64,000 bases of DNA from Clytia hemisphaerica (Eukaryota > Cnidaria > Hydrozoa > Leptothecata > Clytiidae): NCBI GenBank assembly GCA_902728285.1, contig CACVBU010000415.1, positions 247,776 to 311,775 on the forward strand, given 5' to 3'. The notes below the pieces were generated by a model, which did not search any database, was not told the origin of the DNA, and saw only the letters and a program-made list of their open reading frames with translations. The translations under genes and the position numbers were made by a program. This document shows, piece by piece, positions 1 through 10,757 of this stretch; positions within the stretch are counted from its first letter, which is position 1; every line of letters begins with the position of its first letter.

Positions 1-146
1 AAAAAGGTACAACCAGCCAGAAAAAGGTACAACCAGCCAGAAAAAGGTACAACCAGCCAGAAAAAGGTACAACTAGCCAGAAAAAGGTACAACCACCCAG
101 AAAAAGGTACAACCACCCAGAAAAAGGTACAACCACCCAGAAAAAG
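1..146 (-). repeat. 20-bp minisatellite, end of an array
   Basis: About seven tandem copies of a 20-bp unit (aaaaaggtacaaccagccag, with ccagccag/ccacccag variants) begin at the window edge and stop near 146, so the array probably continues outside. The unit is the exact reverse complement of the unit that fills 10758-12055. Confidence 0.95.
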
Positions 147-406
147 GTTCAAATTTACCTTGTTCTTAATACTTTGGTCATCGAAGTCTTGTGTTCTTAC
201 ATAGTTTGTTCTTATAAAAAACGTACAGCACATCTCCAGGTTACAATTGTTGCTTTTTATCGGACTAATATTATTGATTTCTGAGTACTTTACAGAATAC
301 CCTTGTATCTTGCAGAAATCTGGCGAGAAACTTCAAGCACCAGTAACTGAGTGGGGCGACGATTTGCACACTTACTTCGGCGCTGCGCGTGGTGTACGCA
401 GTTAGC
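147..406. other. non-coding spacer
   Basis: AT-rich sequence between the minisatellite and the first 86-bp satellite block. No supported gene or repeat is seen. GC rises towards 360-406, where a degenerate satellite unit may begin. Confidence 0.6.
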
Positions 407-610
407 GCACGTATTTGACGTGCGCAAGCCTTTCGCGTGCGATAGGAGCTTTTATAAGTCTGAAATGGCCTTCGCGACTTCGGCGTAGCGGCGAAGAACG
501 TTGCGCTGCGCAAGCCTTTCGCGTGTGATGGGAGCTTTTATAAGTCTGAAATGGCCTTCGCGACTTCGGCGTAGCGGCGAAGAACGTTGCGCTGCGCAAG
601 CCTTTCCAGA
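407..610 (+). repeat. 86-bp GC-rich satellite, block 1
   Basis: The octamer cgcaagcc recurs at 423, 509 and 595, exactly 86 bp apart, so this is a head-to-tail array of a little over two units. Each unit holds a TATAA-like stretch (cttttataagtctgaaatgg) and a GC-rich part rich in ttcgcg and gcgaag. Because 86 is not a multiple of three, open frames on both strands run through the array. They are shadows, not genes. Confidence 0.93.
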
Positions 611-657
611 CGACCACGGCTTTTTCCTCGACACCGTATCGTCTGTAACTTTTTACA

Positions 658-689
658 TTTATTCCCCCAGAGATTCGTGGGGGAATAAA
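658..689. other. 12-bp perfect hairpin
   Basis: tttattccccca at 658-669 is perfectly complementary to tgggggaataaa at 678-689, with an 8-nt loop. It sits just after satellite block 1. The role is unknown; it could be a terminal hairpin of a small element. Confidence 0.7.
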
Positions 690-2361
690 AATCCTCGGCT
701 TCAAGCCAAAGGACCGTAGCTTTTGACTGCAGCAAAAACTCTACCAATAAAATTTGTCACCGCGAAGGAGTGTTTTTGTAAACAAAGCTCAAAAACAGAG
801 GCGGGAAGAGTAGGAACTGATGTTTTGCTACATTTCGAACGAAAACATTCGAAAATATGTGACTTTAGAAACATTCTAAAACGTACCAAGAGAGTTCGAA
901 ATGTTGCAAAATTTTGTGTTTTTATTTATTTTGTGCTTTGAACTTTGAAGAGTCACTCCTTCAAAAAGTTTTTGGAATGGTTAGTCACTAGTTGTCTAGA
1001 ATTATCCAGAAATTAATAGATACGAATTTAAAAAGGGAAAGAGCAGAAAGATGACTACAAGAAACTTTCTCTGGAGCACTGCTTATGTTTGATTATTTTT
1101 GTTACATAAAGACTTTAATTTTGGTAAAATGGGCAAAGATTGACAAATGGTTTTATGAATTTGTCGAAGAATGGACAGTGGTGTGGTGAGACACACAAAT
1201 TAATCAAACATATCTGTATGCTGGAATGATAGTGGTTGGATTTTTGTTAAAGATTGCTCCATGGATCATCCCTGCTTCGAACAAACTTGGAAGTACAGGA
1301 GTATATACTTAGGCTCCTTGTTTTTGTTACCAAAATAAAGCACTATTTTTTCATTTCGAAAGATTTGAGTAACATTGTTTTTAATCACTTGTCAGATCGT
1401 TTCTATCGTGGACATTTCTATTTCTATTCAGACAGTGGACATACAGAATGCATGGTAGTGTATTTCATAATGAGAAATGTTAACAAAGAGAATATATGTT
1501 ACGTGGGTGGTGTGGTGGCAAGCACAATTCGAGAGGTCCACCAAATAATTTTGATGAAATCATGAGGAAATGTGGCTGATGGTCTACAGCTGGATTATTT
1601 TATTTATAATTTTTAACAGAATAATCCTCGAGATAGGAGACCTTTAAAAGATACCTTTTCTTTCCTTTTGTGGATTCTACCGGAGACCACTATGAGTATA
1701 GAAATAATTATTTGAAAGTTTCGAAATAATCAAAACATGTTTCAGCTTGATAAATGCGAAGTACAAATCCAGAAATCAAAGTAAATCTTATTTATATATT
1801 TTATACTTTTTTTACTCTTTTCAAGGGAATTTTGCATATTTTTTTACAAAGTGGTAGGAATCTTTTGTCGTTTTAGGTGCATAATTTTTTTTTTAATTCT
1901 TGTATTCCTCCGTTTTTATGTATGGTGGTAAGCTTTATATTTTCTATTTCAAAAAATTTGAGCAATTTATTTTCAATGCTTTTATTGATAGAGTAGGGTT
2001 GTTACTTTATCTGCTTTTTACTTTTTAGGCAGTGAAATTTTATAAACAACACTCAATACATTTTTTGTTGTGTTTAATTTTTGTAACATTTTGTACAATC
2101 AACACAGCGACACACCTCACAATACTTAAAAAAAGTTCTGCAATAAGTCTCAACATTCAATTTTTTCTTTTCCTTTCCACCCGCCCTTCTTTGTTTATGT
2201 TTTCGGCCGCCATCTTTTTTCGTCGCTAGTGACGTCGAATTTTATAAAAAAAACACGGCATCGACAAATTCGGGCAAGTTCTCCATCGTAGACGCGAAAG
2301 TGGTAACAAGTGATAGACCAACAGAGTGATCAAAAAATCGCGTGTTGGGATAGAGATAGGC
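690..2361. other. AT-rich stretch without a recognised gene
   Basis: An open frame at 1254-1565 (103 codons) matches no family I recognise and has no clear coding signature. The rest is homopolymer-rich non-coding sequence. A GC-richer patch around 2180-2290 leads into the next satellite block. Confidence 0.5.
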
Positions 2362-2957
2362 TAGCCTTTCGCGTGTGATGGGAGCTATTATAAGTCTGAA
2401 ATGGCCTTCGCGACTTCGGCGTAGCGGCGAAGAACGTTGCGCTGCGCAAGCCTTCGCGTGTGATAGGGCTATTATAAGTCTGAAATGGCCTTCGCGACTC
2501 GGTCGGCGTAGCGGCGAAGAACGTTGCGCTGCGCAAGCCTTTCGCGTGTATAGGAGCTATTATAAGTCTGAATGGCCTTCGCGACTTCGGCGTAGCGGCG
2601 AAGAACGTTGCGCTGCGCAAGCCTTTCGCGTGTGATGGGAGCTTTTATAAGTCTGAAATGGCCTTCGCAACTTCGGCGTAGCGGCGAAGAACGTTGCGCT
2701 GCGCAAGCCTTTCGCGTGTGATGGGAGCTTTTTAAAGTCTGAAATGGCCTTCGCGACTTCGGCGTAGCGGCGAAGGATGCTGTGCTGCGCAAGCCTTTCG
2801 CGTGTGATGGGAGGTTTTATAAGTCTGAAATGGCCTTCCCGGCTTCGGCGTAGCGGCGAAGAACGTTGCGCTGCGCAAGCCTTTCGCGTGTGATAAGAGC
2901 TATTATAAGTCTGAAATGGCCTTCGCGACTTCGGCGTAGCGGAAAGAATGTTGCACT
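2362..2957 (+). repeat. 86-bp GC-rich satellite, block 2
   Basis: Seven further head-to-tail copies of the 86-bp unit in the same orientation as 407-610. Single-base losses vary copy to copy (for example agccttcgcg against agcctttcgcg near 2450). The last unit is interrupted at 2957 by the element at 2958-3281 and resumes at 3290. Confidence 0.93.
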
Positions 2958-3281
2958 CACTGACCTTTATATAACCCTGGACCAAGCAATATCTGCCATC
3001 TTTGATTTTTTTGACCGAAAAAAAAAATATCTGCCATCTTTGATTGGAGTTTTTTTGGAATTGGTACCCGAGGAAAAGCCATTGCAATGTTAAAAATTAA
3101 CATCTAACGCCGCTACATCATAAAATAAATTCGAGGAAAAGTAGACCTAGCGCTCTCGATGCATTTACACACCGCTATCGAGTAGTGCCGCCATTAGGGT
3201 ATCAATTTTCAAAAAACTCCGATCAAAGACTTTGCTTGGCTGGGATTGAGAAGCTTGGTCCAGGGTATATAAAGGTCAGTG
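2958..3281. mobile_element. 324-bp hAT-like MITE in the satellite
   Basis: Terminal inverted repeats of about 29 bp (2958-2987 and 3253-3281, differing by one base) begin CACTGACC and end GGTCAGTG. The flanks are an 8-bp target duplication with one mismatch: gttgcact at 2950-2957 and tttgcact at 3282-3289. An 8-bp duplication with CA...TG ends is what hAT elements make. There is no transposase gene. The left half holds a duplicated atctgccatctttgatt motif. Confidence 0.85.
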
Positions 3282-3289
3282 TTTGCACT

Positions 3290-3345
3290 GGCAAAAGCCT
3301 TTCGCGTGTGATAGGAGCTATTATACTATAAAGTCTGAAATGGCC
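3290..3345 (+). repeat. remnant 86-bp satellite unit
   Basis: The sequence aagcctttcgcgtgtgatag through ctgaaatggcc continues the satellite unit broken by the MITE. After 3345 the array stops. Confidence 0.85.
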
Positions 3346-3849
3346 TGGTGGTGTCAATAATACATGTGTTAGGTAAAGGTTAAGTCAATAAAACCTACTT
3401 GTTCTTGTAATTTTAAAGTCAATCAAAACTTAAAATCAAATGATGTATAGATGTGACCCAAAACGGTTTTAATGAGTTTTTTTAAATGGTGGATAGAGTA
3501 ATTCATTAAAAAAGTAAGGATGTGATTAATAAGTTATTGAAAATATACAAATAATAATTAGAATTCAACATCTGAAGAATAATACAATTATATGATTGAT
3601 TTTGACTAAATACAAATATGGATGTGTGGAGAAAAACCTGAATTTTTCCATAAATATCTGGTCACCTAACCTTAAAACCCAAAATTTGAAATTAAGGCAG
3701 AGTACAAGATAATGTTTAAAACATCATTAACTGCCAATTTAAAAATCATCCAAACACGTAAAAATTTAATTATTCAAACCATAAATATTAAGTGTGATAA
3801 TGTATAAGACTCAAAGATCGAGTTTAGTCATCAAATCTGAGACTATCTG
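3346..3849. other. non-coding flank of element copy A (ATPase side)
   Basis: AT-rich sequence between the satellite and the 3' end of the minus-strand ATPase gene. No gene is seen. Its length, about 0.5 kb, resembles the corresponding spacer of copy B (61613-62175). Confidence 0.5.
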
Positions 3850-5465
3850 ATTTTCAATGTTTTCTTTATCGGTTACATAAATACTGATTTATCATTCTCC
3901 ACTGACAGCTTACCAAGACCATTCAACTCTAACCCCTTTAGAAACGTTTAGCTTCTTCTGAACCATTTTTTCCCCCCACCTGGGACACACATGTGATTTC
4001 TTGTGATGGATGAAACCGGTACGATCTTTGAATTTTGCGTGAAGATCTTTTTGATTTTCGCCTTGTGGACCAATAGAAACTCCTCATCCATTATTACTTC
4101 AGGTAAAGGCATTCGCTATGTCGTTTCCTTCCATTCCATCGTGAAGTATTTTTTGTGCTGTCTATCAATGCAATTAAACAGTTAACCGAATACGTTACCA
4201 ACGTGATGGCTCGTTCCATGTCGACCATCCCAATTGTGAAATCCAGATTTGATAAGTCATCGGCATCGAGGTTTGAGGTAACAACGCGTAGTGCGCACTG
4301 GAGAGCAGCTACTCTCAGCACATTACCGATACTTTTGGACATAATCATTGATTTCATGTCTTCGAACACATCTGCCTTTCTGAAGTCCAAACTTTTTGAT
4401 CATATGATGCAAACAAAGTAATGCTTCAGTGTCTAGCTCAAAAACATGACCTTTATAGTAAAAGTGTTTGAAAATTTTGTCAAACAAATTCTGGATACAG
4501 AGTGGAACTTTTGTTTTCGAAGCTGCAATTTTTTTCCGTTATTGGAACATACTCTCCTCTTCAGAAGTAGCGACCAAACATCTTGGCAGGAATCCATCAA
4601 AATGATTGCTGTTAACGATCATGTTAATAAGAAGTAGTTTTTGGTTAAACCCATAAAACTGAATCGTGGGTCTTCAATTTCCACCTTTCCGCCCGTGCTT
4701 TGTCTTTTTTGACCATGATGAACCGGACCAAAGAGATAGATATCTAAGAGATAAAAGTATCTTATGTTCATATACCATTACATGAAGAGCTATTTTCAAA
4801 AGATAAACGTTAAAATTGAACATACGGATGTCAGGTCTATACTAACTGAGTTATGCGAAAACCCGTGCGAACACAATTAAGATTTTAGGTTCTCCATTGG
4901 AGTGCGTATTACCTATATTTGACGGTGAGGTATATGGGATCTTAAAATTACAAAACTAAGTAAAAAGTTACCTTGAGCGTTCGACATTTCCATTTGAGTT
5001 TTTATCCATTGCATCTAAGAATGTGGAAAACTCGTCTACAGCGCATAAAACGGAGCCGTTGTTCTCATGAAGTGTGGTCATGAGACCCTCGATAGTGCCA
5101 CTGTCAAAGATGTGCTGTTTATCATCTCGCTCATTTGTTTCAATCTTGTTGATGATATTTCGAAAAGTGATACACAGCTTGATTTATTTGTACCACTTCT
5201 GCCTGATACCAACGAGTAAAGGATGACGGGTTCTTGGTACGATTCAGCCAGTTTTACTCTGCTCACACCGAGACAGTATGATATACTCGTTAGAAGTGGG
5301 TCTGCAAGGTAAGAATACGGAACTCCAAGTTTTTTCTTCTCCACTGTTATCCATTCATCGATTAGTGTAGGGAAGGTTTTCTGTGTGTCCAACTTTACGC
5401 CCAACATTTTTCCAGTGCGCGCCGGTAAACATCGTCTGAGATTTCTTTCAAAGGTTTCGACATGA
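3850..5465 (-). pseudogene. DUF3987-like P-loop ATPase gene, copy A (broken)
   Basis: Read from ATG at 5463 (MSKPLKEISDDVY). The reading passes a frameshift near 5400, then shows LGVPYSYLADPLL, a Walker-A-like SGRSGTNKSS near 5185, a frameshift near 5165, IFDSGTIEGLM, and a Walker-B-like VDEFSTFLDAMDK near 5000. A GT-AG intron lies at about 4755-4971. It is followed by RYLSL..WSKKTK, HFDGFLPR near 4600, RKADVF..GNVLRV near 4350, and a C-terminal part ending NGLGKL near 3890. This order (hydrophobic lead, GxxGxxKS, DE, DGFxxR, late RV segment) fits DUF3987-type primase/helicase ATPases known mostly from phages and plasmids. Every block aligns with copy B at 59054-61612. At least four frame breaks make it a pseudogene or an assembly-damaged gene. 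It diverges from the KDZ gene at 5717. The DUF3987 assignment rests on motif layout only. Confidence 0.7.
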
Positions 5466-5716
5466 TTGTTCCTCGAGTGTTGATTGAGGTGAAATGAATT
5501 TATGACCGTTAAGTTTCTAATTTTTAAGATGGCAATGCAATGTTCTCCCCAAAATCAAAATCCGACGTCACAACAACTAAAAAAGCCATTGCATTGTCTT
5601 CTTGAAAAATGATTGTAACGTCAGTTTTTTATGAAACAAATTATGTACAAAAGAAAAATTTGTTTGAGTACAAACCTTCTGGAAGCAGATACGGAGAAAA
5701 GTTAAGAGGCGCGAAG
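5466..5716. promoter_or_regulatory. divergent promoter region of copy A
   Basis: About 250 bp separate the two divergent starts (5463 minus, 5717 plus). It holds a CRE-like gacgtca at 5564-5570 and a duplicated gcaatgcaatg/gccattgcattg inverted pair (5532-5542; 5585-5596). The equivalent region of copy B also has tgacgtca (58953-58960). A shared bidirectional promoter is inferred. Confidence 0.5.
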
Positions 5717-7494
5717 ATGATTATTCGGATTGATGTATTGAAAGTGTTACAGAATTTACTTAGTAATGTTTCATTACGCACTCCACACCGAATCGAATAC
5801 ATAACGAAGACTTTGCAATCGTATGTAACCACATTAAGTGACAGTAATCTACAGGTATTAGAAGACCTTGACCTACCAAATGGTGAAGTTTATTTTCGTC
5901 CAATCGAAAGTCATATCCTACCTACACTGCAGCACCTGTATGGTTAGGTATAAAACAGGGAACAGCGAATACATGGAGCAGCCAGCATTTATCCCAATTA
6001 CCACTACTTGTTGCTCGAAGAAGATCAGGATTAACCCTAGAGCATCCCAAGTAAGGATTTACACTGAAAATGGCATTATTGATGGATTGAATTACCATGG
6101 TTTGTGTAAGACGAAGTTTTACAGACACTGGACAGAAAATAAAGATGGATATCGAACGTATCTAACAGATGGAGATGACTACTTTATGATCACGTCATCC
6201 ATAGCTTTTACGACACGATATCTAGAGAGGATTTCTCTACAGATTTGTATTGGTGCTACAAGTTTTGATAAGATTTCCGAAATGTACAATGTTGAATTTG
6301 GAATTGATGACTCTACAAAGAAACTGATTGCCGAAGTCATCGAAAATCATTGGCTCATAAAACGACTAATAAGCATTTGCCCCGCAATGTTATGGCACAG
6401 AAAGGACCACAATAAACATTTCGATATTGAAAAGATATGTGAAGATGTGTATCCAACCTTGAAAAAAGTAATCGATCAAAAATGGTTTTCACACGAATGT
6501 AACGAGACAGGTAATTCGGATACATTTTGAACTTGATTCATTTTAACATTATATGTGTAGGCTTAAATTGAAAAAATGACTATTACACCCCTGTCTCAGC
6601 ATCCCGGTTAAATGTTTCCCAGTGGGGTTTTTCAAAATTAATCAAAATAATGACTTTTCTAAATATAGGTTGCAAGAATAAGATGGTTGTAATCGACGGA
6701 AACGAAAAATTGTATCGATATTGTTGCGCTAAACCGATAACTAAGTTGCCTCATGAGATAGGAGAAGTTAACAAAGTTGTTCGTTGTATAAATAATCCGG
6801 TTAGAGGAAATCAATCTTTAAAAGGATCCAAATTATGCCACATCCACTCTAACGAGTCAGGAGAGATGAAAAATGAAATCAAAAATGAAAGATTAGACCT
6901 TTATCCTATGACTAGACAAAGAGTAAAGCTATTGGAGAATGTTATTACAAGTGGAGAAGGTTGCAAGAAAGAAGAGAATTGCAACAAGTACGAGACACGG
7001 ACTGCTGGTATGTTGTATGTTTTTAGATCATGCGGCATTCGATTGTCCCATTTGAAATGTATACTGCTGAAAGTCTATCAATGGTGTTTACAGGGTTAAT
7101 TGATATATTTCAAGGAAATCTTAATGGAAACTTGAAAGGTATAGTTTATGATAGATCCTGTGATCTACACCCGTACGTCTGTAGATTAGCAAGGGAAGGG
7201 AATGTTTTTGCCAAGGAAATGAAGAATTAATGTTTATTGTGGACGTTTTTCATGCTGAGAAACACACGCAGTCGAAATGCGTGCTCAGTAGTGACGACTG
7301 TAAATACCATCCCGATCTTCCTAAATTTAAGGATGTGCGTAAGATGAATACGGAAGTCTGTGAGCAAACATTTCATGTACTGAATTGTTACAAAAACATC
7401 ACAAGGAATATGACATATGCAAAGAGGTTATGTTTTATTGAAATTACTGGATGACAATTATAACACCAGGCTTTCTAAAAAGTTAAGTTATTGA
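5717..7494 (+). pseudogene. KDZ transposase with CxC5/CxC6-like clusters, copy A
   Basis: The likely start is MIIRIDVLKVLQ at 5717, matching the copy B start. After a frameshift near 5890-5935 comes a CxC5-like cluster (TTCCSKKIR..VRIYTENG..YHGLC, about 6000-6115). An acidic linker and a GT-AG intron (6511-6668) follow. A CxC6-like cluster comes next (VVIDGN..RCINNPVRGNQ..KLCHIH, about 6685-6850). After a frameshift near 7000 the transposase core reads MYTAES, GIVYDRSCDLHPYV (about 7140), VDVFHAEKHTQSKC (about 7235) and NTEVCEQTF (about 7350), ending with LLDDNYN and a stop at 7492-7494. The VDxFHxxKH and NxExxEQ motifs are those of CxC5/CxC6 KDZ transposases in fungi; the D and E residues are the presumed RNase-H-fold catalytic set. 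Two or more frameshifts make it inactive as written. It is paired divergently with the ATPase. Confidence 0.82.
6511..6668 (+). other. intron in KDZ copy A
   Basis: gtaattcgg...aaatatag splits a glycine codon in ..NETG^CKNK... Copy B is continuous at the homologous place (HSCSNVGCKDK). The intron contains cctgtctcagcatcccggtt, and a closely similar cctgtctcag...accgggg segment lies in the unrelated intron of ATPase copy B. Confidence 0.8.
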
Positions 7495-7814
7495 GATGGT
7501 TAAAAAAGATGTTAAATTAAAGCTGTATAATTCAAATTTTTCACGAGTGTTTCGTTCACTTTTAGTTGCAGGTGTGTTTTAATTATAAATTGTTTAATTT
7601 TTTTGGTATAAAGAATTAATGAAGATGTTGTAAGAGTTAAAAATTACAATATTGGGATATTTATAACTATATTTTTAAATTTATGAATAGGGATGTATAT
7701 AAAATTTAAGAAAATGTTTTACTCATTAATCGTGGTAAATATTAAAGGTCTCAATAAATTTGAAAAAATTGTTTCTAATCTGTGAATAAAAATTAGATAT
7801 GTCAATATTTCACA
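7495..7814. other. non-coding flank of element copy A (KDZ side)
   Basis: About 320 bp of AT-rich sequence between the KDZ stop and the inverted satellite. No gene is seen. Confidence 0.5.
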
Positions 7815-8420
7815 AAAGGTTGCACTGCGCGACGATTTTCGCTGCTGCGTCGAAGCCGCGAAGGTAAAAACTTAAATAAGATTATATTTTCTTGCGAAAG
7901 GTTGCGCTGCGCGACGATTTTCGCTGCTGCGTCGAAGCCGCGAAGGTAAAAACTAAATAAGATTAAATATTTTCTTGCGAAAGGTTGCCTGCGCGAACGA
8001 TTTTCGCCGCTGCGTCGAAGCCCGAAGGTAAAAACTTAAATAAGATTAAATATTTTCTTGCGAAAGGTTGCGCTGCGCGACGATTTTCGCCGCTGCGTCG
8101 AAGCCGCGAAGGTAAAAACTTAATAAGATTAATATTTTCTTGCGAAAGGTTGCGCTGCGCGACGATTTTCGCCGCTGCGCCGAAGCTGCGAAGGTAAAAA
8201 ACTTAAATAAGATTAAATATTTTCTTGCGAAAGGTTGCGCTGCGCGACGATTTTCGCCGCTGCGCCGAAGCTGCGAAGGTAAAAAACTTGAATAAGATTT
8301 AAATATTTTCTTGCGAAAGGTTGCGCCGCGCGACGATTTTCGCCGCTGCGCCGAAGCTGCGAAAGTAAGAACTTGAATAAGATTTAAATGTTGCCTTGCG
8401 AAGCCTATGCGCAGCGCCGA
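7815..8420 (-). repeat. 82-84 bp satellite, inverted homologue of the 86-bp satellite
   Basis: About seven head-to-tail units, each with gcgaaaggttgcgctgcgcg, then ttcgccgctgcgccgaag, gcgaagg and an A/T-rich tail (aaacttaaataagatt). Reverse-complementing the 86-bp unit of 407-3345 gives gcgaaaggcttgcgcagcgc, ttcgccgctacgccgaag and gcgaagg in the same order, so the two arrays are related, diverged and oppositely oriented. The arginine/alanine-rich frames across it are shadows. Confidence 0.93.
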
Positions 8421-9080
8421 AGTTTTTGTGTAAATCGCCGGCCCTTTGCAGTAACTGCAGTAAGTCACTGCAATTGTTTTATATGAACGAAAGAACGTTT
8501 GATTATTCTATTTCTTATTTCATTACAGAATCTTTTGTTTATTTGAAAAAGCAAACTAAAAACAGAAACATGTCAAATCAAATTATAATCACTCTCTGAA
8601 TTCGCTTTAACAGCAAAATTAGTAAATGGGCTATTTTGCAATCCTTATAAAAAACTATTTACGGGATGTGTGAAGCCTGCACAATTTTGACAATTTTTAT
8701 AAGAATGTCGAAAGTTTTTTAAGCCTTTGAATCTCCTAATTTCTCATATATTTAAGACTAAAAATTGAAACGTGTATAAGTTCTTCTTTTAACCATTTTC
8801 TGACTGTTTTGGTGTATGTAATTTCTTAAAAAATTGTATGTTGTAAATTCTGCAAAAGCCTTGAAGGACAAAATTTGATATATATCTCCTTAAATATTTG
8901 CATACACAAAATGTTGAACAAAAGATACTACAGTGCCTTTTATACTTATACGAATTTAGATGCTTTAGCTTGGGCTTTTACTATGGTTTAAAATTATAAT
9001 TTATCAGTATGAATTAGACAGCGCGTTAAATTAGAAAAATGAGAGTACTTCCAGAAGCAGCCAACGAGCCCATTTCCCCG
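8421..9080. other. non-coding stretch
   Basis: AT-rich, with ctgcagtaactgcagtaagtcactgcag near 8447-8470 as the only local pattern. No gene is recognised. Confidence 0.6.
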
Positions 9081-9084
9081 AAAT

Positions 9085-9575
9085 ATCTGTTTCCCTTTTC
9101 CAGGAGAGAGCTTTTTTTGAAAAATGGGGAAACAGATCCGATTTTCTAGGAGAGACCTTTTCCTTAAAACTATCTGTTTCCCCGCTCCAGCTGATGACGT
9201 CATCAGTGAGAAACAGATCAATATTTCTAGGAGATGACATAATAAATTGGGAAACAGATATCTGCTTCCAAAAAAGATGATATTGCATTGGAAACAGATT
9301 GGACTTTATGGGGGAAACAGATATCAATAACAAAAAGAAAGGGAAACAGATGAAAATTTCCAGGAGAGGGGAACAGATATCCTATTTGGGAAAACAGATC
9401 AAAATTTTAATTCTGAAAATTGTGGAAACAGATCAAATTTTCTAGGAAAGATACTTTGAGATTAAAAATTTAGGTTTTGCGGAGAAACAGATCTTCATTT
9501 CTAGGAATCAGAGTTTTGAAATATTCGGCCAACAGATCAAATTTTCCAGGAAGGCTATGTCTGGGAAACAGATAT
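9085..9575. repeat. cluster of dispersed gggaaacagat motifs
   Basis: About 14 copies of (g)ggaaacagat(c/a) lie 20-70 bp apart. The first and third are inverted (9085-9095; 9172-9182); the rest are on the plus strand (9126, 9208, 9249, 9289, 9311, 9341, 9368, 9388, 9423, 9481, 9530 and 9563, approximate). Many are followed within 20 bases by tttctagga or tttccagga. The spacing is irregular, so this is not a simple tandem array. A long frame at 9031-9333 is a shadow. Confidence 0.85.
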
Positions 9576-10757
9576 TTAAAAAAAGGTCCTCGTTGGATGC
9601 TTTCGTACTTCCTTTCTTGGTATATCTTAAAAATTCCTCCGGTATTTCGGTGTACGTAACTCTTTTACGTCCCATCTTTTATAAACTGACAGTTATATTG
9701 AAAGAGACAGATTTCACCTTGAATTTTTTTATTGCTTTGTTAAGACACCAGACATATGACTGGCTTATTTTAGATAATTTGTACATACCCTTTTGCCCTA
9801 AAGGTTGGTGCATGTTAGTAGACTTGGGTGTTGATTGTGAGAAGTTGTTGGTTTTGTTTGACTTTGTTTCTGGTCAACTCCAGATCAAAAAGCTCGTCCA
9901 GGAGACTTTCCTCCTGCTGGAGTTGACCTTCTGTCTTTCTATAGTGAATGTAAGTCTCTCTCTCTTTAGGTTTTGTTGTCTTGCATGTTTTGTTACGACC
10001 CCCAATCCCCCTGATTTTCACATTTTATCATGTTATCATTTTATTCATTTTCAAAAAGAAAAATATGTGATGCTATGAAATGCATCCTTTTGCTTTCTTC
10101 TGTTAACATGTTGTTTTTTGTTAAGCCTTAACTTTACCTTCTGAAACTTTGAGCTTCGCTGATTTCAAATATGTTTTCAGATTGTTTATACCTTTCTGGG
10201 ATCAGAAGCCATTTTTTGAGGAATAGGATATGAAAAAAACTCAAAAGAAAACACTTTTGAACGAGCCCAGTTCTTCTCAACGAAGCATTACTTGTAGTTG
10301 TATTTTTTCACTTCAAGAAAAATGTATTGAAGTTTGTAAATTGTCAATTTTTCGAAATAGACTTTAGTTCAAATATTAAGGAAAGTATTTTTTGTGGAAA
10401 TCATTTTTGTGTTGCAAGGATATGAAATCTACAATTTTTAATGACTTTAGAAAATAGTATCGATTATCATTTAGAGTAAATATTTTAATTTAGTACTAGT
10501 GTTTTATGTCACTTTTATTTCTATTTGAGTAAATTCTTGTGTGATATTCTAACAATTGCATCTTTACATTTTCATACAGAAAAGAAAAATTTACCTTTTT
10601 TGTTAAAAAGATTGTATTTATTACAGAACCTTTTGATATAATAATAATATGAGGTCTGTGAGGGCTGAATATGGAACTTCCTCAACCTTTGAAATCAAAT
10701 ATTTAGGAAAAGGGTTGATTTGAAAAATGTTACGGTATAAGTCTTTAAATTTGGGTT
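9576..10757. other. AT-rich stretch, frame at 9557-10078 unassigned
   Basis: A 173-codon open frame is rich in Phe/Leu/Cys and resembles translated T-rich sequence more than a protein. I cannot assign it. No other gene is recognised up to the minisatellite. Confidence 0.5.
9872..9928. other. 12-bp perfect inverted repeat
   Basis: ggtcaactccag (9872-9883) pairs with ctggagttgacc (9917-9928). The 33-nt loop contains aggag...ctcct, which can extend the stem. Function unknown. Confidence 0.75.

Noticed and set aside
407-3093. Several overlapping frames of 70-175 codons on both strands, Arg/Ala/Ser-rich
   Set aside because: They are translations of the 86-bp satellite. The frame rotates every unit, and the same peptide words recur in all frames.
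5466-5716. GTG/ATG start of the KDZ gene at 5609
   Set aside because: The frame is open from there, but similarity to copy B begins only at about 5717, so the downstream ATG is preferred.
407-8420. tRNA or tRNA-derived SINE origin of the 82-86 bp satellites
   Set aside because: The unit length is suggestive, but no A box, no GTTCRANNC B box and no cloverleaf could be drawn.
7985-8468. Frames of 70 and 140 codons through the inverted satellite
   Set aside because: Translation of the 82-84 bp repeat, with no independent coding evidence.
9031-9333. 100-codon minus frame across the gggaaacagat cluster
   Set aside because: It follows the motif cluster and repeats its own words; no family resemblance.
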